NCBI GenBank assembly: GCA_000715605.1
Contig: KL568632.1
Span: forward strand, 7,070-12,581
Length of the DNA: 5,512 nucleotides
Reading direction: 5' to 3'
Source of the DNA: Streptomyces speibonae
GTDB lineage: Bacteria > Actinomycetota > Actinomycetes > Streptomycetales > Streptomycetaceae
In this document: piece by piece, positions 1 through 4,364 of the stretch
How the letters are laid out: each line of letters starts with the position of its first letter
How positions within the stretch are numbered: the stretch's first letter is position 1
Translations under genes and position numbers: made by a program
The notes under the pieces: model-generated
The model's database searches: none
What the model was told of the DNA's origin: nothing
The model's input: the letters and a program-made list of their open reading frames with translations, nothing else

Positions 1-367
1 CCCGAGCCCCGCCCTGCCGCCCCGGCCCGACGGCGAACGCGCCCTCGTCAGCGGCGAGTACGGCGGTCTCGGCCTCGCGGTGCCCGGCCACGCCTGGGCC
101 GTGCAGCAGTCGTACGTCGACGTCGACCCGGCGACCTACACCGACGACTACCTCACCAAGCTCGACGAGGTGCGGGCGCTGGTGTGCCAGGGCGGCAACG
201 GCGCCGTCTACACCCAGATCTCCGACGTGGAGGGTGAGCTGAACGGTCTGCTCACCTACGACCGGCGGGTGATGAAGCCCGACGTGAAGCGGGTGCGGGC
301 GGCGCAGCGGGACCTGATCCGGGACGCCTCCCGGGACCGGCCCGCGGGCTGCCCGGCCACGGACTGA
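1..367 (+). CDS. Glycoside hydrolase family 2 protein, C-terminal fragment (5' end outside window)
   Basis: The frame is open from the first bases (first complete codon at position 2) to a TGA at 365-367, so this is the last 121 codons of a longer gene. Two blocks point to the GH2 (beta-galactosidase/beta-glucuronidase) clan. The first is SGEYGGLG, whose Glu codon at 56-58 fits the catalytic nucleophile of the GH2 TIM barrel. The second is YTQISDVEGELNGLLTYDR (about 212-261), typical of the end of the barrel in many GH2 enzymes. The protein ends about 35 residues after that block with a basic helical tail and no added carbohydrate-binding module. The expected role is hydrolysis of a beta-linked sugar from a glycan or glycoside. 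The substrate, and whether the protein is secreted, cannot be told because the N-terminus is missing. Third positions are almost all G or C, which supports real coding. The family call is fairly secure; the specificity is unknown. Confidence 0.85.
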   Translation, partial: PSPALPPRPDGERALVSGEYGGLGLAVPGHAWAVQQSYVDVDPATYTDDYLTKLDEVRALVCQGGNGAVYTQISDVEGELNGLLTYDRRVMKPDVKRVRAAQRDLIRDASRDRPAGCPATD

Positions 368-391
368 CAGGTCCGGATCAAGGGGACCCGC

Positions 392-440
392 CCGTCCGGG
401 TGGCGTGCGTCCGGGTGGCGTGCGTCACCCCGCCGGACGG
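392..440 (+). terminator. Hairpin after the GH2 gene, containing a 15-bp tandem duplication
   Basis: CCGTCCGG at 392-399 is perfectly complementary to CCGGACGG at 433-440, 25 bases after the GH2 stop codon. Between the arms lies a 15-bp unit repeated twice (394-408 and 409-423), so the right arm can pair with either copy. CACCC at 426-430 can also pair with GGGTG in either copy. There is no U-tract, as is common for actinomycete terminators. It is probably a GH2 transcription terminator, alone or together with the stronger hairpin at 475-511. Confidence 0.5.
394..423. repeat. Two tandem copies of a 15-bp unit
   Basis: The unit GTCCGGGTGGCGTGC occurs at 394-408 and again, identically, at 409-423, and the next three bases (GTC) begin a third copy. 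It lies in non-coding DNA and looks like a recent slippage duplication of one arm of the hairpin that spans 392-440. Confidence 0.9.
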
Positions 441-460
441 CCGGAACACCCCTCGGGCCC

Positions 461-522
461 GCATGTGACCAGGCTTCCGCCCCTTCTGCCGTAACGGCGG
501 AAGGGGCGGAGTCGTCACATGC
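461..522. terminator. Two-tier inverted repeat, strong (possibly bidirectional) terminator
   Basis: The inner stem pairs 475-491 with 495-511: 17 base pairs including two G-T wobbles, closed by the three-base loop TAA. An outer perfect 9-bp stem, GCATGTGAC (461-469) with GTCACATGC (514-522), encloses it, separated by an asymmetric internal loop of five and two bases. Together this gives about 26 pairs over 62 bases. It lies between the GH2 gene and the WS/DGAT gene, both on the plus strand. The likely role is insulation, stopping GH2 transcription before the next promoter. The symmetry means it could act in both directions. Confidence 0.7.
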
Positions 523-600
523 TGTTAACTATGTGTAGCCAGATCGTACTTGACCGTAATCGGCCGGGAGCGATTGACTGCTGATCCGTTCCCGTCGCCG
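523..600 (+). promoter_or_regulatory. Promoter-like zone upstream of the WS/DGAT gene
   Basis: This stretch is clearly less GC-rich than its surroundings and lies between the strong terminator and the WS/DGAT start. It contains two -35-like hexamers, TTGACC (550-555) and TTGACT (574-579). I could not pair either with a convincing -10 at 16-19 bp. TAACTA (526-531) resembles a -10 but has no matching -35. A promoter is expected here because of the terminator upstream, but the exact elements are not resolved. Confidence 0.3.
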
Positions 601-616
601 ATGCGAGGCCCCGCTC

Positions 617-2044
617 ATGACCGCAGACCCGCTCGCCCCCCTCGACCTGGCGTTCTGGAACCTCGAGTCCGCCGGTCACCCGATGCACCTCGCGGCGCTC
701 GGGGTCTTCTCCGCCGGCTCGCCCTCGGCGGCCGCGCACGCGGTGGATCTGCTGGCCGCCCGGGCCGCCGCCGTGCCGGGGCTGCGGATGCGCATCCGCG
801 ACACCTGGCAGCCGCTCGGACTGCGGCGCTCGCTGTCGGCGCTGCGCCGCTCCCTGCCCGCCCCCGGCGAGCCCCTCACGGCCGCGCTGGGCCGCCCGCT
901 CACCTCCGTCGTCCGCGGCTCGCTCGCCTTCGGCGGCGCCGCCCGCGAGCCCGACCCCGGCTTCGACCCCCTGGACCACGTCCGGCTGCACACGCCCGTC
1001 GCCGACTTCCACGCCACCGCGGGCGAACTGATGGGACGCCCCCTGGAGCGCACCCGTCCGCCGTGGGAGGCGCACGTGCTGCCGGAGGAGGGCGGCGCCC
1101 GCTTCGCCGTCCTGTTCAAGTTCCACCACGCCCTCGCCGACGGACTGCGCGCCCTGACCCTCGCCGCCGCGCTGATGGACCCCATGGACCTGCCCGCGCC
1201 CCGGCCGCGCCCCGCCCCGCCCCCGCGCGGACTCCTCCCGGACGTGCGCGATGTCCCCGGCCTGGTGCGGGACGCCCTGTCCGACGCGGGCCGGGCCCTG
1301 GACATCGGCGCCGCCGTCGCCCGCTCCACCCTCGACATGCGCTCCTCGCCCGCGCTGACCTGCGCGCCCAGCGGCACCCGGCGCACCGCGGGCGCGGTCG
1401 TCGACCTCGACGAGGTGCACCGGATCCGCAAGAGCGCCGGCGGCACCGTCAACGACGTCACGATCGCGGTCGTCGCCGGAGCCCTGCGCCGCTGGCTCGA
1501 CGAGCGCGGCGACGGCAGCGAGGGCGTCGCCCCGCGCGCCCTCATCCCCGTCTCCCGGCGCCGGCCGCGCACCGCCCACCCGCAGGGCAACCGGCTCTCC
1601 GGGTACGTGATACGGCTCCCGGTCGACGAGAAGGACCCGGTCACCCGCCTGACCCGGGTCCGTACCGCGATGGACCGCAACAAGGAGGCGGGCCCGCACC
1701 GCGGCGCGGGCGCGGTCGCGCTGCTCGCCGAGCATGTGCCGCCGCTCGGCCACCGGCTCGGCGGACCGCTGCTGGGCCAGGCGGCCCGGCTCTGGTTCGA
1801 CGTCCTGGTCACCAGCGTGCCGCTGCCCGGCTTCGGTCTGAAGCTCGGCGGCGACCCGCTCGGCGCCGTCTTCCCGCTCGCGCCGCTGGCCCCGGGCCAC
1901 TCGCTCGCGATCGCCGTCTCCACCTACCGCGGGAGCGTCCACTACGGCCTGGTCGCCGACGGCGCGGCCGTCCCGGACCTCGACCGCCTGGCCCGGGCGC
2001 TCACCGAGGAGGTGACGACGCTGGCCGCCGTCTGCGACCACTGA
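617..2044 (+). CDS. Wax ester synthase / diacylglycerol O-acyltransferase (WS/DGAT family)
   Basis: The 475-residue product has the full length of bacterial WS/DGAT enzymes, which transfer the acyl group of acyl-CoA to diacylglycerol (giving triacylglycerol) or to fatty alcohols (giving wax esters), usually at the inner membrane face or on lipid bodies. Landmarks in order: the N-terminal LDLAFWNLES...PMHLAAL block (residues about 9-28); the catalytic HHALADG (170-176), an exact HHxxxDG with both His and the Asp and Gly; a Pro/Arg-rich linker (about 193-205) between the two halves; NDVTIAVVAGALRRWL from 279; IPVSRR (310-315); GNRLSG from 324; and a C-terminal PLAPGHSLAIAVSTYRG...YGLVAD block. 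The start is the ATG preceded by GAGG (605-608) at an 8-base spacing. A promoter-like region and a strong terminator lie upstream, and a separate promoter appears to start the next gene, so it may be monocistronic. In Streptomyces such enzymes supply storage triacylglycerol. Whether this one prefers diacylglycerol or alcohols cannot be read from sequence. Confidence 0.93.
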   Translation: MTADPLAPLDLAFWNLESAGHPMHLAALGVFSAGSPSAAAHAVDLLAARAAAVPGLRMRIRDTWQPLGLRRSLSALRRSLPAPGEPLTAALGRPLTSVVRGSLAFGGAAREPDPGFDPLDHVRLHTPVADFHATAGELMGRPLERTRPPWEAHVLPEEGGARFAVLFKFHHALADGLRALTLAAALMDPMDLPAPRPRPAPPPRGLLPDVRDVPGLVRDALSDAGRALDIGAAVARSTLDMRSSPALTCAPSGTRRTAGAVVDLDEVHRIRKSAGGTVNDVTIAVVAGALRRWLDERGDGSEGVAPRALIPVSRRRPRTAHPQGNRLSGYVIRLPVDEKDPVTRLTRVRTAMDRNKEAGPHRGAGAVALLAEHVPPLGHRLGGPLLGQAARLWFDVLVTSVPLPGFGLKLGGDPLGAVFPLAPLAPGHSLAIAVSTYRGSVHYGLVADGAAVPDLDRLARALTEEVTTLAAVCDH

Positions 2045-2046
2045 CC

Positions 2047-2069
2047 GGCCGCGGTTTGGTACTGCGGCC
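2047..2069 (+). terminator. Small hairpin just after the WS/DGAT stop, overlapping the next promoter
   Basis: GGCCGC (2047-2052) and GCGGCC (2064-2069) are perfect inverse complements around an 11-base loop, three bases after the WS/DGAT stop codon. The loop holds TTGGTA, the -35-like hexamer of the SDR promoter. It may be a weak terminator, an operator-like dyad over the promoter, or coincidence in GC-rich DNA. Confidence 0.35.
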
Positions 2070-2085
2070 CGGCGATCCGTAAAAT
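2056..2085 (+). promoter_or_regulatory. Sigma-70 (HrdB-type) promoter for the zinc-ribbon SDR gene
   Basis: TTGGTA (2056-2061) and TAAAAT (2080-2085) are separated by 18 bp. They match the -35 consensus at 4 of 6 positions and the -10 consensus at 5 of 6. TAAAAT stands out in otherwise very GC-rich DNA. Transcription would start near 2092, giving a leader of roughly 57 bases before the ATG at 2149. This suggests the SDR gene can be transcribed independently of the WS/DGAT gene. Confidence 0.55.
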
Positions 2086-2148
2086 TCCCCGTTCGACAGC
2101 GGATGCGAACGGAGCGCCGCGAGGGCAGAGCGGGAAACGGCAGCGGCG

Positions 2149-3642
2149 ATGACGGTGACAGAGAACGGCCCCGAGGCCGCGGAGGCGGCGGCACACGGGC
2201 CCGGCATCGACCCGGAGCGGCTGGCCGTCTGCCTCGGCGTGCTGGAGGAACTCGACAAGCTCGACGTCGACCACCCCGACGCGATCCTGGTCCGCAGGGC
2301 CACCTCGCACATCTACCGCACGGTCAAGCAGCGCCGCCGCCAGGAGCGCCGGGCCGCCAAGACCGCCCACGACAAGGCGGTCACCGAGGCCACCGCCACC
2401 GGCTCCGCCGACCGCATCGACGACGAGACCGAGGGCATCCTGCCCTCCTCCCGGGTCGAGTCCGGCCGGATCGCGGGGATACTCCAGCGCCCCCGCTCCT
2501 GCTACGTCTGCAAGACCCGCTACGTCGAGGTCGACTACTTCTACCACCAGCTCTGCCCGGAGTGCGCCGCCGAGAACCGGGCCCGCCGCGACGCCCGCGC
2601 CGACCTCACCGGCAAGCGGGCGCTGCTCACCGGCGGCCGCGCCAAGATCGGCATGTACATCGCGCTGCGGCTGCTGCGCGACGGTGCCCACACCACCATC
2701 ACCACGCGCTTCCCCAAGGACGCCATCCGCCGCTTCAAGGCCATGGACGACTCCGCGGACTGGATGCACCGCCTGGAGGTCGTCGGCATCGACCTGCGCG
2801 ACCCCGGCCAGGCCGTCGCGCTGGCCGAGCAGGTCGCGGAGCAGGGCCCGTTGGACATCCTCATCAACAACGCCACCCAGACGGTGCGCCGCCTGCCGTC
2901 GGCGTACGCCGCGCTCGTCGAGGGCGAGAGCGCCCCGCTGCCGGCCGGTGAGCTCCCCGCCCACCACGTCATCGGCGCCTTCAACTCCGGTGCGGTCGAC
3001 GGACTGACCGCGCTGCCCGTCGGGGTGAGCGGACTGGACGCGCAGAAGGTGGCCGACCTCGCCCTGGTCGCGGGCAACGCCAGCGTGGAGCGGCACCGGG
3101 ACGGCACCGCCATCGACGCGGGCGGGCTGGTGCCGGACGTGGTCGACTCCAACACCTGGGTCCAGACCATCGAGCAGATCTCCCCGGTGGAGCTGCTGGA
3201 GACCCAGCTGTGCAACTACACGGCGCCGTTCATCCTGATCAGCGCGCTGCGTCCGGCGATGGCCGAGGCCGCGCGCCGTGCGTCCGCCGGGCGCGCGTAC
3301 GTCGTCAACGTCTCGGCGATGGAAGGCGTGTTCGCCCGCGGCTACAAGGGCGCGGGGCACCCCAACACCAATGCCGCCAAGGCCGCGATGAACATGGTGA
3401 CGCGGACCAGCGCGCAGGAGATGTTCGACACCGACCGCATTTTGATGACGTCGGTCGACACCGGCTGGATCACCGACGAGCGTCCCCACTTCGACAAGCT
3501 GCGTCTGGCCGAGGAGGGCTTCCACGCCCCGCTCGACCTGGTCGACGGCGCGGCCCGGGTCTACGACCCGATCGTGCGCGGAGAGGCGGGCGAGGACCTG
3601 TACGGCGTCTTCCTCAAGGACTACGCGCCCGGCCGCTGGTGA
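2149..3642 (+). CDS. SDR-fold oxidoreductase with N-terminal zinc-ribbon extension and altered catalytic motif
   Basis: The 497-residue product is about twice the length of a classical SDR. Residues 1-115 are mostly charged and helical, with a very basic segment at 59-68. A CxxC-x14-CxxC knuckle follows (C118, C121, C136, C139), probably binding zinc. The Rossmann SDR domain begins near residue 152: TGGRAKIG (161-168) is the nucleotide-binding glycine motif, NNAT (240-243) replaces the usual NNAG, CNYTAPF has the helix-E Asn (N356), and VNVS carries the catalytic-type Ser (S389). The YxxxK motif is not classical: K411 is present in HPNTNAAKAA, but four residues before it is T407. The gap between NNAT and the Ser is about 145 residues, against roughly 50 in classical SDRs, so an insertion lies around 245-335. 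The ATG at 2149 has only a weak purine-rich ribosome site (GGGAAA, 2132-2137). The fold is secure; redox activity, cofactor and substrate are not. Confidence 0.85.
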   Translation: MTVTENGPEAAEAAAHGPGIDPERLAVCLGVLEELDKLDVDHPDAILVRRATSHIYRTVKQRRRQERRAAKTAHDKAVTEATATGSADRIDDETEGILPSSRVESGRIAGILQRPRSCYVCKTRYVEVDYFYHQLCPECAAENRARRDARADLTGKRALLTGGRAKIGMYIALRLLRDGAHTTITTRFPKDAIRRFKAMDDSADWMHRLEVVGIDLRDPGQAVALAEQVAEQGPLDILINNATQTVRRLPSAYAALVEGESAPLPAGELPAHHVIGAFNSGAVDGLTALPVGVSGLDAQKVADLALVAGNASVERHRDGTAIDAGGLVPDVVDSNTWVQTIEQISPVELLETQLCNYTAPFILISALRPAMAEAARRASAGRAYVVNVSAMEGVFARGYKGAGHPNTNAAKAAMNMVTRTSAQEMFDTDRILMTSVDTGWITDERPHFDKLRLAEEGFHAPLDLVDGAARVYDPIVRGEAGEDLYGVFLKDYAPGRW

Positions 3643-3674
3643 CGAAGGCGGGGGCACCCGCCGCGGTCCGTCAG

Positions 3675-3715
3675 CCGACCCTGCGGTGTGCCGCGGCACG
3701 CGTGCGGCAGGTCGG
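3675..3715 (+). repeat. Inverted repeat with internal palindrome downstream of the SDR gene
   Basis: CCGACC (3675-3680) pairs with GGTCGG (3710-3715). After a one-base bulge the stem continues as TGC (3682-3684) with GCA (3707-3709). Inside lies the perfect 12-bp palindrome GTGCCGCGGCAC (3688-3699). It begins 33 bases after the SDR stop codon and could form the first part of a composite 3' structure together with the hairpin at 3731-3755. Confidence 0.45.
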
Positions 3716-3730
3716 AGCATGACGAGGTCG

Positions 3731-3755
3731 CGTTCCGGCCAACGGGGCCGGAACG
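3731..3755. terminator. Rho-independent-type hairpin terminator of the SDR gene
   Basis: CGTTCCGGCC (3731-3740) and GGCCGGAACG (3746-3755) form a perfect 10-bp stem with a five-base loop (AACGG), 88 bases after the SDR stop codon. GGT (3726-3728) and ACC (3758-3760) could extend it across a two-by-two mismatch. No U-tract follows, which is usual in actinomycetes. It is symmetric, so it could act on transcripts from either side. Confidence 0.7.
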
Positions 3756-3820
3756 GCACCATGACTCTGGGGCCTTGTCGAAAGCGTCCAGGCTCATGTA
3801 CTCCGATCGAGTGAACGGAG

Positions 3821-3886
3821 ATGCCGTAACAAAGCTGAAATGGCGGCATATTACGGTTGCTGGTGAGCGTCCTGTCGCGTGATTGT
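3821..3886. promoter_or_regulatory. Candidate promoter patch upstream of the small GTG-started gene
   Basis: This is the most AT-rich part of the 500-bp gap. On the plus strand TTGCTG (3857-3862) and GATTGT (3881-3886) lie 18 bp apart and give a weak sigma-70-like match. CATATT (3847-3852) is another -10-like hexamer without a -35. On the minus strand TAATAT (3853-3848) has GCGACA 19 bp upstream of it. ATGCCG (3821-3826) is the inverse complement of CGGCAT (3844-3849), and CCGTAA (3824-3829) of TTACGG (3851-3856). A plus-strand start near 3893 would give the 57-codon gene a leader of about 250 bases. Confidence 0.3.
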
Positions 3887-3935
3887 TACCGGCGGTTTCG
3901 AGCCCCATCGAGCGGGGTGCCGCTCATTTGGTTAA

Positions 3936-4064
3936 TCTGAGTCGGACGGACAGCACCCAGGGTCCTACCCGCACCCACGGTCCGTCTGGGACAAGCCGGT
4001 TCATCACGGCCTGCTCTCACCCGAGTTACCGGCGCCACCGCGTCCGAACGGCATTCGACTCAGA
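3936..4064 (+). ncRNA. Putative structured 5' leader (multi-branched fold) of the 57-codon gene
   Basis: An 11-bp closing stem is possible between TCTGAGTCGGA (3936-3946) and TTCGACTCAGA (4054-4064), with one G-U pair. Inside it, CGGAC (3947-3951) pairs with GTCCG (3980-3984), a small hairpin GGGT-CCT-ACCC sits at 3960-3970, and GCCG (3995-3998) pairs with CGGC (4007-4010). This gives a closed multi-branch arrangement upstream of the ribosome site at 4131. An alternative pairing, CGTCCG (4041-4046) with CGGACG (4071-4076), competes with the closing stem. I do not recognise it as a known riboswitch class. It is a hypothesis from base pairing only. Confidence 0.25.
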
Positions 4065-4130
4065 CCCGAGCGGACGTCAGACGCCAGGCACAGGGCCCGA
4101 CGCGGCACGTCCCCAGGGTGACCGACACAT

Positions 4131-4136
4131 AAGGAG
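4131..4136 (+). promoter_or_regulatory. Strong ribosome-binding site deciding the GTG start at 4143
   Basis: AAGGAG lies six bases before the GTG at 4143 and is the best Shine-Dalgarno match in the window. It is the main reason for believing that the short frame which follows is translated, and for choosing GTG as its start. Confidence 0.8.
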
Positions 4137-4142
4137 TGCGCG

Positions 4143-4316
4143 GTGACACCGGAACAGACGCAAAGCGAACAGCGCCCCGACGAACGCACGGAGCGTTCCC
4201 GCCGCCGGCCCGGGGAGCTCGGCAGCCTCGACGTGTGGGCCCGCTCGGCCCCGATCCGTCTGGCGGGCTACGAGGACGACCTCGCCGAACCGCACATCCT
4301 GCCCAGCGTCGACTGA
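4143..4316 (+). CDS. Small uncharacterised 57-residue protein
   Basis: The frame starts with GTG behind a perfectly placed AAGGAG and ends at TGA (4314-4316). About 49 of 57 codons end in G or C; most of the exceptions are in the first 14 codons, as is usual near starts, so this looks like real coding. The first 26 or so residues are polar and charged (many Glu, Gln, Arg, with an Arg-rich RSRRRPGE stretch). The rest has a different character: SLDVWARSAPIRLAGYEDD and then LAEPHILPSVD at the C-terminus. There is no Cys, no signal peptide and no membrane segment. A disordered charged start followed by a compact motif-like end fits either a small regulatory or partner protein or a precursor peptide, but no modifying enzymes are visible nearby. 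The GNAT gene starts 48 bases downstream. I do not recognise the family. That it is a gene is fairly likely; its function is unknown. Confidence 0.72.
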   Translation: MTPEQTQSEQRPDERTERSRRRPGELGSLDVWARSAPIRLAGYEDDLAEPHILPSVD

Positions 4317-4325
4317 CGCCGGCTC

Positions 4326-4350
4326 CGCGCCCGGCCGGTCCGCGGGCGTG
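4326..4350 (+). terminator. Short GC hairpin between the small gene and the GNAT gene
   Basis: CGCGCCCG (4326-4333) can pair with CGGGCGTG (4343-4350): eight pairs with one G-T wobble around a nine-base loop, ten bases after the stop codon of the 57-codon gene. It could end that transcript, and it lies where the -35 of a GNAT promoter would be. In DNA this GC-rich it may be chance. Confidence 0.35.
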
Positions 4351-4351
4351 C

Positions 4352-4364
4352 CAGACTCGCCCCC
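4352..4364 (+). promoter_or_regulatory. Possible -10 element for a leaderless GNAT transcript
   Basis: There is no purine-rich ribosome site before the ATG at 4365; the preceding bases are CGCCCCC. CAGACT (4352-4357) is close to the actinomycete TAnnnT -10 and ends seven bases before the ATG, the geometry of leaderless mRNAs. No -35 is evident. Confidence 0.3.

Larger units (their letters stand above)
3643..4142. other. 500-bp region without a convincing gene: terminators, AT-rich patch and structured leader
   Basis: Every open frame here lacks recognisable protein motifs. From left to right it holds the SDR 3' hairpins (3675-3760), a relatively AT-rich patch (about 3820-3890) with promoter-like elements on both strands, a small hairpin (GAGCGG at 3910-3915 with CCGCTC at 3920-3925), and the nested inverted repeats at 3936-4064. 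It ends in a strong ribosome-binding site for the 57-codon gene. It is long for a Streptomyces intergenic region, which suggests regulation of the downstream small gene or an unannotated RNA. Confidence 0.6.

Noticed and set aside
550..2082. A 510-codon plus-strand frame overlapping the WS/DGAT gene
   Set aside because: It is an Arg/Pro/Ala-rich translation in the shifted frame, with no domains. The gene at 617-2044 has a ribosome site and the HHxxxDG motif.
515..2194. A 559-codon open frame on the minus strand covering the WS/DGAT gene
   Set aside because: The translation is low-complexity Arg/Gly/Ala/Glu with no motifs. It is the expected by-product of high third-position GC on the other strand, where the WS/DGAT motifs are clear.
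3621..3797. A 58-residue minus-strand frame with four Cys, a GGAG upstream and a weak minus-strand promoter (TAATAT at 3853-3848)
   Set aside because: It overlaps the SDR 3' end and runs through the strong symmetric terminator hairpin at 3731-3755. The GGAG is only three bases from the ATG, and its C-terminus is typical antisense Arg/Pro-rich sequence. It would be reconsidered if homologues or minus-strand transcripts were found.
1942..3849. A 635-codon minus-strand frame covering the SDR gene
   Set aside because: It is repetitive Gly/Ala/Val/Asp antisense translation without family motifs, again a by-product of the codon bias of the real gene.
3825..3852. CGTAAC at 3825-3830, identical to the -35 of the sigma-BldN consensus
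   Set aside because: At the required 16-bp spacing stands CATATT, which does not resemble the expected CGTTGA -10 element, so no sigma-BldN promoter is claimed.
4233..4313. Possible lasso-peptide core starting at the Gly of GYEDDLAE in the 57-residue protein (Gly1 to Glu8 ring spacing)
   Set aside because: The penultimate leader residue is not Thr, and no lasso cyclase, leader peptidase or recognition-element gene is present in the window. A Gly-to-Glu spacing alone is weak evidence.
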